Notes: generated by a model from the letters alone, not told the origin. Counted from the first letter of the stretch, positions 43,410-51,428 are shown. The stretch is 64,000 nucleotides of DNA from Brevibacillus brevis NBRC 100599 (GCF_000010165.1 NC_012491.1:3293501-3357500); one strand, 5' to 3'. A program made the numbers and translations.

Positions 43410-43452
43410 AAAAAGCGTCAGTGTAAGACCTAATAAAGTCTTACACTGACGC
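43410..43452 (-). terminator. Terminator of the ten-gene PRD/SFCGS operon
   Basis: On the minus strand AGCGTCAGTGTAAGAC pairs with GTCTTACACTGACGCT, followed by TTTTCTTTT, 29 bases after the HPr-paralogue stop. Confidence 0.9.
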
Positions 43453-43480
43453 TGATTGCATTACCTATTGTCGTTCCCCT

Positions 43481-43738
43481 TTACTCCACACTTACCAAAA
43501 CGCGCTCCAACGCATCCAACGCCTGTTCTGCATCGGCACCATCCGCAGTCAAGACGACTGATTGTCCTTTCGACACAGCGAGGGACATGACGCCGATAAT
43601 ACTCTTGGCATTCACCTTCTTCTCCTCCTTGTTCAATCCGATTTCACTGGAAAAAGATGCTGCTACTTTCACAAACAAACTAGCCGGACGCGCGTGTAAT
43701 CCCTGTGCCAACTGGACGATGACCTGTCTCTCTCTCAT
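43481..43738 (-). CDS. HPr-family phosphocarrier paralogue
   Basis: An 85-aa HPr-like protein. With ATG at 43738 (after GGATAGGAG; the GTG at 43747 overlaps that site) the key residues fall on canonical numbers: His15 in QGLHARPASLFV, phosphorylated by enzyme I, and Ser46 in NAKSIIGVMSLAVSKG, the HPr-kinase site. Overall sequence diverges from standard PtsH. It is the last gene of the operon, 33 bases after the aldolase gene, so it is unlikely to be the general PtsH, which normally sits beside ptsI. It may phosphorylate the PRD/EIIB regulator or a transporter component encoded here. Confidence 0.88.
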   Translation of the reverse strand: MRERQVIVQLAQGLHARPASLFVKVAASFSSEIGLNKEEKKVNAKSIIGVMSLAVSKGQSVVLTADGADAEQALDALERVLVSVE

Positions 43739-43771
43739 CTGATTCACTCCTATCCCTTTCTCGTAAAATAG

Positions 43772-44494
43772 CTACAGGCCTTCTATAGCCGTTAGCAGTT
43801 CTTCTACCTGATCCAAACGAGTCAATCCCGTTTCCTTGTCAACGATCGATGTATAAATGTGTGGAATGACCTGCTTGGCACCAGCTGCGAGGCATACCTC
43901 CACAATCGGCCGAATCGAAGCAGCATCGATCCCGCCAGTCGGCTCAAAAACGGGAATCCCGTAACGTACGGCTGCTTCTGCCATCGCCTTGATTTCATTC
44001 AGCCTTTCCAACCCATCGACTGGATAAAATTTGACCGAGTGTACGCCAATATCCGCCAGCATCGCGGCGGCTGCATCACAAGAGAGCAATTCTGGCACTT
44101 TGTTGCTCATTGGTCCCGTGGTGACTTGAACCTTTCCTGGTTGCCCACCGGGGGCAATCAATGCATTCACGATGGTATGAGAGTTGCCGACTGCCTGTAG
44201 CCCGCCGAGCGTATAGCCTGCCGCCGGAAATACCTGATTGACGTGATCCGGTTGTGTCTGCACCGCGACTTCAGCGACCTTCTTCCATTGCGTAGGATCA
44301 CCTGCGCCCAGCCCTACAGACACGGGTACACCTGCTTGCTGGTATTGTTCAACAGCGGTTATTGCTGCTTCTACGGACGCAAATCCTTTGACCAAGATTC
44401 CGATCAGAGCGCGGCCATCAGCCACGGCACATATTTGTTTTGCGTTTTCTACATCCCGTGCCAAAATGTTTAAACGAATTTTTTGTGTGCCCAC
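43772..44494 (-). CDS. KDPG-type aldolase, DgaF/EF_0839-like
   Basis: A 240-aa protein of the KDPG aldolase-like family seen with D-glucosaminate catabolism (DgaF). Visible blocks: VSVGLGAGDPTQWKKVAEVA, DHVNQVFPAAGYTLGG, 'VNALIAPGGQPGKVQVTTGP', HSVKFYPVDGLERLNEIKAM (Lys as likely Schiff base) and VFEPTGGIDAASIRPIVEVC. It should split a 2-dehydro-3-deoxy-6-phospho sugar acid to pyruvate and glyceraldehyde 3-phosphate. GTG start at 44494 with AAGGAG; five bases separate it from the SelA-like gene before it. Confidence 0.82.
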   Translation of the reverse strand: MGTQKIRLNILARDVENAKQICAVADGRALIGILVKGFASVEAAITAVEQYQQAGVPVSVGLGAGDPTQWKKVAEVAVQTQPDHVNQVFPAAGYTLGGLQAVGNSHTIVNALIAPGGQPGKVQVTTGPMSNKVPELLSCDAAAAMLADIGVHSVKFYPVDGLERLNEIKAMAEAAVRYGIPVFEPTGGIDAASIRPIVEVCLAAGAKQVIPHIYTSIVDKETGLTRLDQVEELLTAIEGL

Positions 44495-44499
44495 TTTTG

Positions 44500-45615
44500 T
44501 TATTCTCCTTCTCCCTGTTTTTGCAGCAGTTCCTTCATTCGTGCTGCAATGATGTGTTCTTGCCCTTCATGAAACGGTCGTGGATCAAAGGCGATCACAC
44601 CCGTATTCACATAATGGTTACGGGTAAAAATAGCTGGATTTCCTTGCTCCAGTTGCCGTGTAAGCTCGTGAGCCGTCATTCCCGTCACTCGTTTGTCAAG
44701 CTGAACTTGCACACGATAGATCTCCCTGCCAGCCTCATCCTGTGCGATCCTTGCTTTCACACCGGGCAATCTGTCCAGTTCTCCTGCCAGCCACTCCACT
44801 CGCCTGCGCTGCTCGGTAACATTTTGCTTTTCGGGATCGTACTGTCCAAGCGCTGCAAGTAAACCCGCAATGGCTTCCTTTCCTACCTTCATGGCGCGAC
44901 CAACACCTTTATATTGCGCGCGACATGCGGCAACCAGATCGGCACGACCTGCGATAAACCCAGACGTGGGTCCACCAATTGCTTTTCCGCCACTGTAAAT
45001 GACCAGATCGGCCCCCATCGCCACGTAACGCCGCAAATCCTCCTCCGCCGCTGCGTCTACAATGACAGGAAGTCCAAACTCCCGACCGAGTTGAATCATC
45101 GTGTCTAACGACTGCATCCCTTTTTGAATCGCATGGTGAGATTTGACATAGAGCAGTGCTGCGGTCTGATCATCAATGGCTTCTCGCAAATGGTCTGCTT
45201 CTACGTGATTGGCATGCCCGACCTCTACGACTTTCCCTCCGCCCAGTGCAATCATCTGTTGAACGGAAGCACCGAAATGCACCGCGTGTCCTTTTTGGAT
45301 GATGATCTTGTTCTTCATCCCTTCGGAAAAAGGAAGCCGCTCGATCAAGCTCAGATGGCAACCAGCTATGACAGCTGCTACACTAATGGCAATGCCCGCA
45401 GCTGCTCCAGAGGTAGGACAACCGTCTTCTGCCCCGGTCGCCTCTGCGATATGACGACCTGCCACAATCATCAGCTCGCTGATTTCTACATAATCCATAG
45501 CGGCTTCGCCCATGGCCTTTGCGATAGAAGGATGGACGGCACTCGCACCCAATGCCGTCATCTTACCGCTTGCGTTAATGACTTGCTTCAACCCTAGCTG
45601 CTGATAGATTCCCAT
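44500..45615 (-). CDS. SelA-like PLP enzyme, DgaE-type ammonia lyase (EF_0838-like)
   Basis: A 371-aa fold-type I PLP enzyme related to selenocysteine synthase SelA. The PLP lysine is in VIYSGGKAIGGPTSGFIAGR near residue 208; the N-terminal GLKQVINASGKMTALGASAV and the LPVIVDAAAEEDLRRYVAMG (Asp binding the pyridine N) agree with the SelA-related family. DgaE is D-glucosaminate-6-phosphate ammonia-lyase, making the substrate for the aldolase gene next door. ATG at 45615 follows GGAGGG at a slightly long distance; the frame to 45774 overlaps the preceding gene. Confidence 0.82.
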   Translation of the reverse strand: MGIYQQLGLKQVINASGKMTALGASAVHPSIAKAMGEAAMDYVEISELMIVAGRHIAEATGAEDGCPTSGAAAGIAISVAAVIAGCHLSLIERLPFSEGMKNKIIIQKGHAVHFGASVQQMIALGGGKVVEVGHANHVEADHLREAIDDQTAALLYVKSHHAIQKGMQSLDTMIQLGREFGLPVIVDAAAEEDLRRYVAMGADLVIYSGGKAIGGPTSGFIAGRADLVAACRAQYKGVGRAMKVGKEAIAGLLAALGQYDPEKQNVTEQRRRVEWLAGELDRLPGVKARIAQDEAGREIYRVQVQLDKRVTGMTAHELTRQLEQGNPAIFTRNHYVNTGVIAFDPRPFHEGQEHIIAARMKELLQKQGEGE

Positions 45616-45655
45616 GGTTTGCCCATCCCTCCTGTGAAAACGCTTCGCTCTTCCC

Positions 45656-46306
45656 TCATTGTGTCGGGATCGGGAAAATGGCGCCGAGGAGCATGGCCCC
45701 GATAATCGCACCACCCGCAATTGGTTTGTTGTAATAATAGAAAATCGCTGCTCCAACTGTTGCACCAAGTCCAACTGGAATCGAAGCCATAATCGCTGAA
45801 ATGATGATCAATGGACCTAAGTAACGCCCTGCTGCGTTTCCGGCTCCCATCATGACATCGGCACCAAAGGTGGAGTTCGATGCGTTGATCGTATACTTCC
45901 GAATCAAAATAATCACGGTACCAATGATAAAGCCCAAGAGCGCACCTGTCGCGAGCGCCAAAGGAAAAGAAGTCAACGGAGCTGTAAAGCCCGCTCCCAG
46001 CATCAACGCTGGAACGCCAATCCCAATACCTGTTTGCAACGAACCTCCAATATCGAGAATCCCAACCAACGGTCCCTCCAAAATACGAGCAAACAAAAAG
46101 CTCGCACCAAACGCGGCAGCCGCACCATATCCGCCACCCTTGATCCCCGCCTCGAGCATCGCAACAATGGCGATATCGTTAAAGGCCCCGACATGATACA
46201 CATAGTAAAGATGAGTACCCGCAAAGATTCCTGAAGCCAAGCACGCCACAAAGAGGGGAAATGCCCATTCTGAATACCAAAACCCTTTTGCCTGCAATTC
46301 ACCCAT
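45656..46306 (-). CDS. DUF4310-family membrane protein, putative transporter subunit
   Basis: A 216-aa protein with about six hydrophobic segments, including FPLFVACLASGIFAGTHLYY, 'GYGAAAAFGASFLFARILEG', IGGSLQTGIGIGVPALMLGA and 'LALATGALLGFIIGTVIILI'. Many Gly/Ala in the helices recall PTS EIIC/EIID-type permeases but no standard PTS motif is present. Matches, from memory, an uncharacterised family found only in this gene cluster (EF_0833/AHA_3914 type). Its ATG overlaps the stop of the DUF4311 gene by one base (TAATG), so the two are translationally coupled and probably form one complex. Confidence 0.78.
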   Translation of the reverse strand: MGELQAKGFWYSEWAFPLFVACLASGIFAGTHLYYVYHVGAFNDIAIVAMLEAGIKGGGYGAAAAFGASFLFARILEGPLVGILDIGGSLQTGIGIGVPALMLGAGFTAPLTSFPLALATGALLGFIIGTVIILIRKYTINASNSTFGADVMMGAGNAAGRYLGPLIIISAIMASIPVGLGATVGAAIFYYYNKPIAGGAIIGAMLLGAIFPIPTQ

Positions 46307-47094
46307 TACTTTTTCACCACCGATCCGAATGTTTCGTGTAGCTCTATCAACCACTGTGGAATTTCCACGTACATACTCTTCAAGAGTGCGACATCAAAAC
46401 CGCGGAAGAAGCCACTGAATACAAACAAGAGAATGACTGCAATAAACATGGATTTGGTAATTTTGTTCCAACCACTGTCATCCAAACCTTTACCGATCAA
46501 AATACCCAAGACGATTCCAGGCACTGCATTCCCCATGACCAAGTGCGACAAACCGCCCAAGACCGTTCCCCAAATCCCGGTCCGTTTGCCTGCATCCATC
46601 GCCGCCATCCAGAACACAATCGGCATAATCGGGTTGATCAACCAGTTCGCAGCCGGGACCAGTACCTTCGTCGCTACAAGCTGCATCGATTCAGGAATTG
46701 CCGTTGCAGTGGAATTCAACACAGTGACCACAACGACACCGACTGCTGCTCCGGCAATCGCCATTTGTTTCGGATTGTGCAACGTTTCTGCGACATTCTT
46801 GTTGCGCCAGAGCAACAATGCCGCCGCCCAGTTCGGGATGACGCGATGATCGACATCTTGCGTCAATGCACCAGCACCAACAACAGACGCCCATGCGTTA
46901 AACAAAAAACCAAGACCAAATGAGAAGTGGGAAATGGGATCCCCTGCACATGCGTTCAGCTCTCCAAAAGTCCGGAATGCTCCCATCCCCTGAACATTGG
47001 GTGCATGGAACATCCTCGCTGCCCCCGCACCAACCCCGAAGCCGACCAATGCCCCGATGACGATCGACTTCAACACAATCATCAATGTAACCAT
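46306..47094 (-). CDS. DUF4311-family membrane protein, putative transporter subunit
   Basis: A 262-aa protein with about six to seven hydrophobic segments: 'IVLKSIVIGALVGFGVGAGA' at the start, HFSFGLGFLFNAWASVVGAG, 'IAGAAVGVVVVTVLNSTATA', 'INPIMPIVFWMAAMDAGKRT', GLSHLVMGNAVPGIVLGILI and ITKSMFIAVILLFVFSGFFR. The TVLNSTATAIP and NAVPGIV turns look like re-entrant or substrate loops. Strong GGGGGGAG site before ATG 47094. Function unknown; pairs with DUF4310. Confidence 0.78.
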   Translation of the reverse strand: MVTLMIVLKSIVIGALVGFGVGAGAARMFHAPNVQGMGAFRTFGELNACAGDPISHFSFGLGFLFNAWASVVGAGALTQDVDHRVIPNWAAALLLWRNKNVAETLHNPKQMAIAGAAVGVVVVTVLNSTATAIPESMQLVATKVLVPAANWLINPIMPIVFWMAAMDAGKRTGIWGTVLGGLSHLVMGNAVPGIVLGILIGKGLDDSGWNKITKSMFIAVILLFVFSGFFRGFDVALLKSMYVEIPQWLIELHETFGSVVKK

Positions 47095-47115
47095 AAAGCT
47101 CCCCCCTGTCTGCTT

Positions 47116-47454
47116 CTATCGCTGACGAACCAACTGCCCCATACCCGCAGTCGTCTCGGTCTGCTGCTGAAACGTTATGTTTTCTACCTGGACCAGACCC
47201 AGCCTCACTTGAATATCTACGGTGATGTCATACCGCGTCCGTTTACGGGGGAAAAACAGACCCAAAAATCGCTCATGCTTCACTATTTCTGTCGCAGACA
47301 CAATGGAAACCCCTACAGGTTCGATTCGCACGACCAAATCATTCGTTTGTCTGGCCACTACATGCTTGATTTGGGAAAAAATCTTGTTAAAGGCTCCTTC
47401 TTTCGTATCGCCACTGCCGGATAATCGCAAGGTCTGCGTCGTCTCTGTGTACAT
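47116..47454 (-). CDS. DUF4312-family small soluble protein
   Basis: A 112-aa protein: RLSGSGDTKEGAFNKIFSQI then VVRIEPVGVSIVSATEIVKH and RFLGLFFPRKRTRYDITVDI. Alternating beta/alpha order, no membrane helix. Belongs, as I recall, to the EF_0831/AHA_3912-type family restricted to this cluster. The GGGAGGGAAG ribosome site lies inside the end of the SFCGS gene, so translation is coupled. A soluble partner (EIIA-like or adaptor) of the membrane pair is the natural guess. Confidence 0.78.
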   Translation of the reverse strand: MYTETTQTLRLSGSGDTKEGAFNKIFSQIKHVVARQTNDLVVRIEPVGVSIVSATEIVKHERFLGLFFPRKRTRYDITVDIQVRLGLVQVENITFQQQTETTAGMGQLVRQR

Positions 47455-47457
47455 GGA

Positions 47458-47820
47458 TTACTTCCCTCCCAGCTTGATGTATTCTTCCGCCATGCGTCTG
47501 CCCAGCTCTTCTGTATCCATGAAGCCAAAGCCAATCACTTTGTTGCCGCTACGCAAAGCAGTAATACCAGCATCTACTGAGCGCAAGCCATACTCGACTG
47601 GAAAACCATACTTGGTCTTGGCTGTCAGTGCCCCAGCCCCACCACTTCCGCAAAAGGACAGCCCGAGGTCTGCGCTCTCACTGACCATGACATCCCCTAC
47701 CTTCATATCCGCGCCAACACCTGGAATGACGATCGCGGTCCCGCCAGCTGCTTCGATTCCTTTTGCGATGTTCTGTCCTTTTCCGAGACGATCACCAATC
47801 ACGATTTTTACCTTAGACAT
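47458..47820 (-). CDS. Glycine-rich SFCGS-family protein
   Basis: A 120-aa soluble protein: KVKIVIGDRLGKGQNIAKGI, then the hallmark ESADLGLSFCGSGGAGALTA (SFCGS at residues 55-59 with Cys57) and GLRSVDAGITALRSGNKVIG. Size and the Gly-rich cysteine loop recall a PTS EIIB domain with a phosphorylatable cysteine, but the position of Cys57 is not that of a usual EIIB. ATG at 47820 is eight bases after GGGAGG. EF_0830/AHA_3911-type family; function unknown. Confidence 0.8.
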   Translation of the reverse strand: MSKVKIVIGDRLGKGQNIAKGIEAAGGTAIVIPGVGADMKVGDVMVSESADLGLSFCGSGGAGALTAKTKYGFPVEYGLRSVDAGITALRSGNKVIGFGFMDTEELGRRMAEEYIKLGGK

Positions 47821-47852
47821 ATGCAAAACCTCCCTATATTCACAGCAATGTT

Positions 47853-48224
47853 TTAAGTTGGCCCCATCTGCATGGCACGGATCGCTTCAAAATGAACAGC
47901 CAATAGAAACGCTTCTGTATCATCTACCTGCCACGGACCCTTTTCTTCCGCGAGGACTTTGTGCGAGAGCATAACCATATCGGGATGAATTTCAGCGAAT
48001 AACTCCGCTTCAATTACGGGTAGCCGTTCACCGTTTGTCATCCGACGCACAAATGCCAGTACATGAGCACCGATGGCCAGCCAGCGATCTCGCGGTATAT
48101 GAATCTCCATGTGGCGAAACTCCTCCTCAATTTTCTGGAGAATCCGTTTACATTCAGAAATTTCAGATATATATTCCGGTTTTGTCTCAGCCAGTTCCTT
48201 GAGAATGTCATCAATCATTTGCAT
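47853..48224 (-). CDS. Stand-alone PRD-domain protein (EF_0829-like)
   Basis: A 123-aa protein consisting of one PRD-like helical bundle. Conserved-type histidines are in IGAHVLAFVRRMTNGERLPV and VMLSHKVLAEEKGPWQVDDT, with others in LLAVHFEAIRAMQMG. PRDs are phosphorylated on His by HPr or EIIB and normally sit in antiterminators or activators; a PRD without any DNA- or RNA-binding part is unusual. ATG at 48224 follows AGGAAGGG and overlaps the amidohydrolase stop by ten bases. Confidence 0.75.
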   Translation of the reverse strand: MQMIDDILKELAETKPEYISEISECKRILQKIEEEFRHMEIHIPRDRWLAIGAHVLAFVRRMTNGERLPVIEAELFAEIHPDMVMLSHKVLAEEKGPWQVDDTEAFLLAVHFEAIRAMQMGPT

Positions 48225-49360
48225 GTCAGTACCCTTCCTGAAGTAATCGCTTGATAAGCCACTACTCTTTCCTTTGTCTCTACCGTTTCTTGTTCACTGT
48301 CCGTCAAAATTGTCCGCTCTTTTTTGAGCTGCAAAATGGATACGTCCGCGCATGCCCCTACTTTCAACGTCCCGATCTCGTTTTCCAGCCCGAGAATTCG
48401 TGCTGGCGCATACGTACTCGCCGCTATCACCTCATCGAGCGCATAGCCCATGGCGAGAAACTTCGTGAGTGTGTGCGTCAAGCTGTGCACAGGACCATCG
48501 ATGTTACGCTGGTGAACATCCGTGCTAATGACATGTGGCGTAATACCCTGGGCCTGCGCATGACGCAATGTTTGGAAGCTAAAGCTCGCTTCGCCGTGCC
48601 CGATGTCGAGTAAGACTCCCCGCTCCAATGCGTCTTGAGCCTCTGGAATCAACTCGCCTCGTTCGTCGAACATCCCTCCTTTTTTCCCATGAAACGCATG
48701 TGTCACCACGTCTCCTTGGTCTAGCAGAGGCAATATTTCCGTGAGTTTTGGCGGAGCGTTTCCAATGTGCACCATCATGGGTACGCCCGCTTCCCTCGCC
48801 GCTTCCTTGGCTACGAGCAAGGGTTGAAGCCCGTTTTGCTTGACGACAGAACCGCTCATGCGGGCTTTTATTCCTCGTACGATCGGCTGTTTTCTGATAA
48901 GGGCTACCGCTTCTCTCGGGGTTAACCTCGACATGTCTGCGAGCTCCCCACCACCTGTACACAAGCCATCCCCTGAAATGTTCAGAAATGCCAGAACACG
49001 AGTAACAGAAGGGTGGACTGCTTCTTCAAGAAAAGCATCAAACGACCATAGCCCGACACTGCCAGCATCTACTACGGTTGTCACTCCTTGCTCGACCCCG
49101 ACCCGATCCGCGGCTACGCCCAAACTCGTCTTTGTCGGAAAAACGTGAGCGTGCAGATCGATCAAACCGGGCGTCACCACATATCCCTCTGCTTCGATCG
49201 TCTCCTGGCTTTCCAGATACATCCCTTGATCGTCGGTTGTCTTCCCTTTCTCATACAATCCAACGATTCGCCCTTCCCGAATAGCAAGATCATAGTGCCC
49301 GCTCAGGTTCTGGGAAGGATCAATGACCCGTCCGTTGCGTATGAGTAGATCCACTTTCAC
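48215..49360 (-). CDS. Amidohydrolase/deacetylase metallohydrolase (EF_0837-like)
   Basis: A 381-aa amidohydrolase-superfamily enzyme. Metal ligands: HxH in PGLIDLHAHVFPTKTSLG near residue 68, probable carboxylated Lys in IVRGIKARMSGSVVK, His in VPMMVHIGNAPPKLTEIL and VVTHAFHGKKGGMFDERGEL, and Asp in TPHVISTDVHQRNIDG. It would remove an acyl or acetoxy group from a small carboxylate. This family (COG3964-type) was long annotated as dihydroorotase. GTG start at 49360 overlaps the regulator's end by 41 bases. It may deacylate the imported substrate before the ammonia lyase. Confidence 0.82.
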   Translation of the reverse strand: MKVDLLIRNGRVIDPSQNLSGHYDLAIREGRIVGLYEKGKTTDDQGMYLESQETIEAEGYVVTPGLIDLHAHVFPTKTSLGVAADRVGVEQGVTTVVDAGSVGLWSFDAFLEEAVHPSVTRVLAFLNISGDGLCTGGGELADMSRLTPREAVALIRKQPIVRGIKARMSGSVVKQNGLQPLLVAKEAAREAGVPMMVHIGNAPPKLTEILPLLDQGDVVTHAFHGKKGGMFDERGELIPEAQDALERGVLLDIGHGEASFSFQTLRHAQAQGITPHVISTDVHQRNIDGPVHSLTHTLTKFLAMGYALDEVIAASTYAPARILGLENEIGTLKVGACADVSILQLKKERTILTDSEQETVETKERVVAYQAITSGRVLTCK

Positions 49361-51290
49361 TTTCTACCGCCCCTTTTCCTGAAAAATAGCGCATAATGGC
49401 CGTCACCTCACTTGACGGAACTTGGAGGTTTGCCTCAGCCATCAATTGGTTCAGCTTTTCACGCCATGCCTTCCATTCTTTTGATTCTGCCTCACCCAAC
49501 GATTCCCACTCCTCCTGATAGGGTGAGCCAAAAGCTAATCGATTCACCATCAGCAGTAGATGCAGCGTCAGTCCGCTTGCCGTCTGTTCCGTTACGTACT
49601 CACGAAAAGCAGTCACGATTTTTTGACTGATCTCATACCCTTTGCAGATGACATCCTGAGACAACCTCTCCACCACTGGCAAATCTGACGGATTGAGATC
49701 AGCAGTCATCGTGGGAAACCAAGCTTCCTTGCGAGCATTCACAGTCTGTTGTCGATTTCCTCCCTCCACTTGCAAGGCTTCCAGACAATTCTGAATCTGG
49801 TTGATATCTTGGCGCGTTGGAAGGGGACTGACAATCACAACAGGCACCTCGGCTTTGATCGGCAGAACACTGATGATGACATCCACGCGACGACTCGCCA
49901 AATACTTCTCTACCTCTGTACTGGAGCACAGGCCTACGACCCGAAGTGAACGCAATTCGCTTTCGAGGTACGTTTTCAAAAATCGAGAAGTCCCTCTTCC
50001 TGTTCCGCAAACGACGAGCGCATCTGCCTTTTTCTGCTCCAGCCAGCGATCATATCCCGCTTGGAAATGCAGGACAAAATAAGCAATGTCTGCATCGAGC
50101 CAATAGACCCCGCGCTGCCAAAACACTTCTTCGCAAGAGCGTTTGACTGCATCAAACATGCGTGCGTATGAACGGCGAATTTCCTCTGTCAGTGGATTCG
50201 CAAAAAGAACTCCCTGGCGATAACGGTTCAAACTGTCATCCAGGTGAGCAAAAAGCAGTCTCATCAGCTCCTGATCCTCGTGCAACGGTGCCAGCATCCG
50301 GTTACTAACCGCTTCCGTCAGTTCTTTGGTTGCCTGGAAAACGTCCAAAACAATCCTCCCTGCTCGCGCCTCTCTTGGCACCTGTTCGGTCCCTAACAGC
50401 GGAAGGCACGCATACGCAATCTCGTGTTCGGGAATATCGACGTGCAATCGCTGACATAATGCTCGAACCTCGTGTGAGAACAGCTCGTACCCGCTCCAAT
50501 GCCTCGCTTCCCCCAGCTCGGCATCATCCGCCGTGACCAATTGGCCTCGCTGTACACGATGGAAGACAATGCATAAGCGAATCAGTAAACTAATCAGTGC
50601 TCGGTCTGCCAGCGTCTCCGCAGCAGCATTCATCCATGCTTTGATGCTGTGAATAATCTCCCCTAATTCTGCACGGCTGATCAGCCACTTCTCCAATAAC
50701 GGACCCGTTCTCGCTTCTTGTCCATTTTCCAAAAACATCCCCTGTACCATCCGATACATGTCGATTCCATCCAACAGATCGTGAATCAAGTTTTCGAGGG
50801 CATACCGCTTGTGCCGCTCACTCCCGTCTACGCGCACACCATACCTTTGTTTCGTGACGAGCTCGAGACGCCAGCCATCGAGCAGCTTTTCCGCGTCCTT
50901 CACATCGGCAACGACGGTATTGCGACTAACACCCATATGGTCGGCTAAATCGTTCATTCGCTGATACCCTTCCGACAGCAGAAGAATGAACAAAAAATGC
51001 TTGACCCGATCCTTTTGCGGCAAAATGAGCGTCTTGCTGTCATCAATTTGCAAATTTTCCTTCAAAGCATTTCGATGCTCTTGTTCTTCCGTGATCCACA
51101 GCCCTTTATTCGGTTGAGAATGGAGGATGACATTTCGTTCCTTTAGCCATTGCCTGACGTTATCCAGATCGTACTTGACTGTGCGTTCGCTTACCTGGAA
51201 ATCGCGCGCGACGTCCTTAATTTTCAGCGGATAGTAGCTGTCGAGTATCACCTTCAGTAATGCATGGGAACGTGTGGTTAAAAAGACCAT
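49320..51290 (-). CDS. PRD- and EIIB-containing transcriptional activator (MtlR/ManR-like)
   Basis: A 656-aa regulator. Order of domains: HTH (1-60, KDVARDFQVSERTVKYDLDN), second Mga/HTH (95-165, DLADHMGVSRNTVVADVKDA), PRD1 (about 190-300, ELFSHEVRALC), PRD2 (about 305-415, LLFAHLDDSLNRYRQG), EIIB-like domain (425-505) with Cys428 in ALVVCGTGRGTSRFLKTYLE, and a further PRD-like bundle at the C-terminus (about 540-640, TLHLLLMVNRLAFGSPYQEE) instead of the usual EIIA. The histidines and the cysteine are phosphorylation sites for HPr and a cognate EII. ATG at 51290 with AAGGAGAAAGG. First gene of the operon, with a promoter carrying a cre-like element. Confidence 0.88.
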   Translation of the reverse strand: MVFLTTRSHALLKVILDSYYPLKIKDVARDFQVSERTVKYDLDNVRQWLKERNVILHSQPNKGLWITEEQEHRNALKENLQIDDSKTLILPQKDRVKHFLFILLLSEGYQRMNDLADHMGVSRNTVVADVKDAEKLLDGWRLELVTKQRYGVRVDGSERHKRYALENLIHDLLDGIDMYRMVQGMFLENGQEARTGPLLEKWLISRAELGEIIHSIKAWMNAAAETLADRALISLLIRLCIVFHRVQRGQLVTADDAELGEARHWSGYELFSHEVRALCQRLHVDIPEHEIAYACLPLLGTEQVPREARAGRIVLDVFQATKELTEAVSNRMLAPLHEDQELMRLLFAHLDDSLNRYRQGVLFANPLTEEIRRSYARMFDAVKRSCEEVFWQRGVYWLDADIAYFVLHFQAGYDRWLEQKKADALVVCGTGRGTSRFLKTYLESELRSLRVVGLCSSTEVEKYLASRRVDVIISVLPIKAEVPVVIVSPLPTRQDINQIQNCLEALQVEGGNRQQTVNARKEAWFPTMTADLNPSDLPVVERLSQDVICKGYEISQKIVTAFREYVTEQTASGLTLHLLLMVNRLAFGSPYQEEWESLGEAESKEWKAWREKLNQLMAEANLQVPSSEVTAIMRYFSGKGAVESESGSTHTQRTGH

Positions 51291-51334
51291 TCCTTTCTCC
51301 TTTCCATAAAAAGCTGTGTCCTTGCTTGAGATTC

Positions 51335-51363
51335 ATTATAGAAAACGCTTTCTCGGTGGTAAA
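51335..51363 (-). promoter_or_regulatory. Operon promoter with cre-like (CcpA) element in the spacer
   Basis: On the minus strand TTTACC (51358-51363) and TATAAT (51335-51340) are 17 bases apart. The spacer contains GAAAGCGTTTTC, a near-palindromic core of catabolite-responsive elements. Binding of CcpA there would block the promoter when glucose is present. Confidence 0.55.
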
Positions 51364-51428
51364 GAACGATTCCTTTCCCCATCAATCGTGCAATTTTTGC
51401 AATTATCAGTTCGATTCGACAGCAATGA

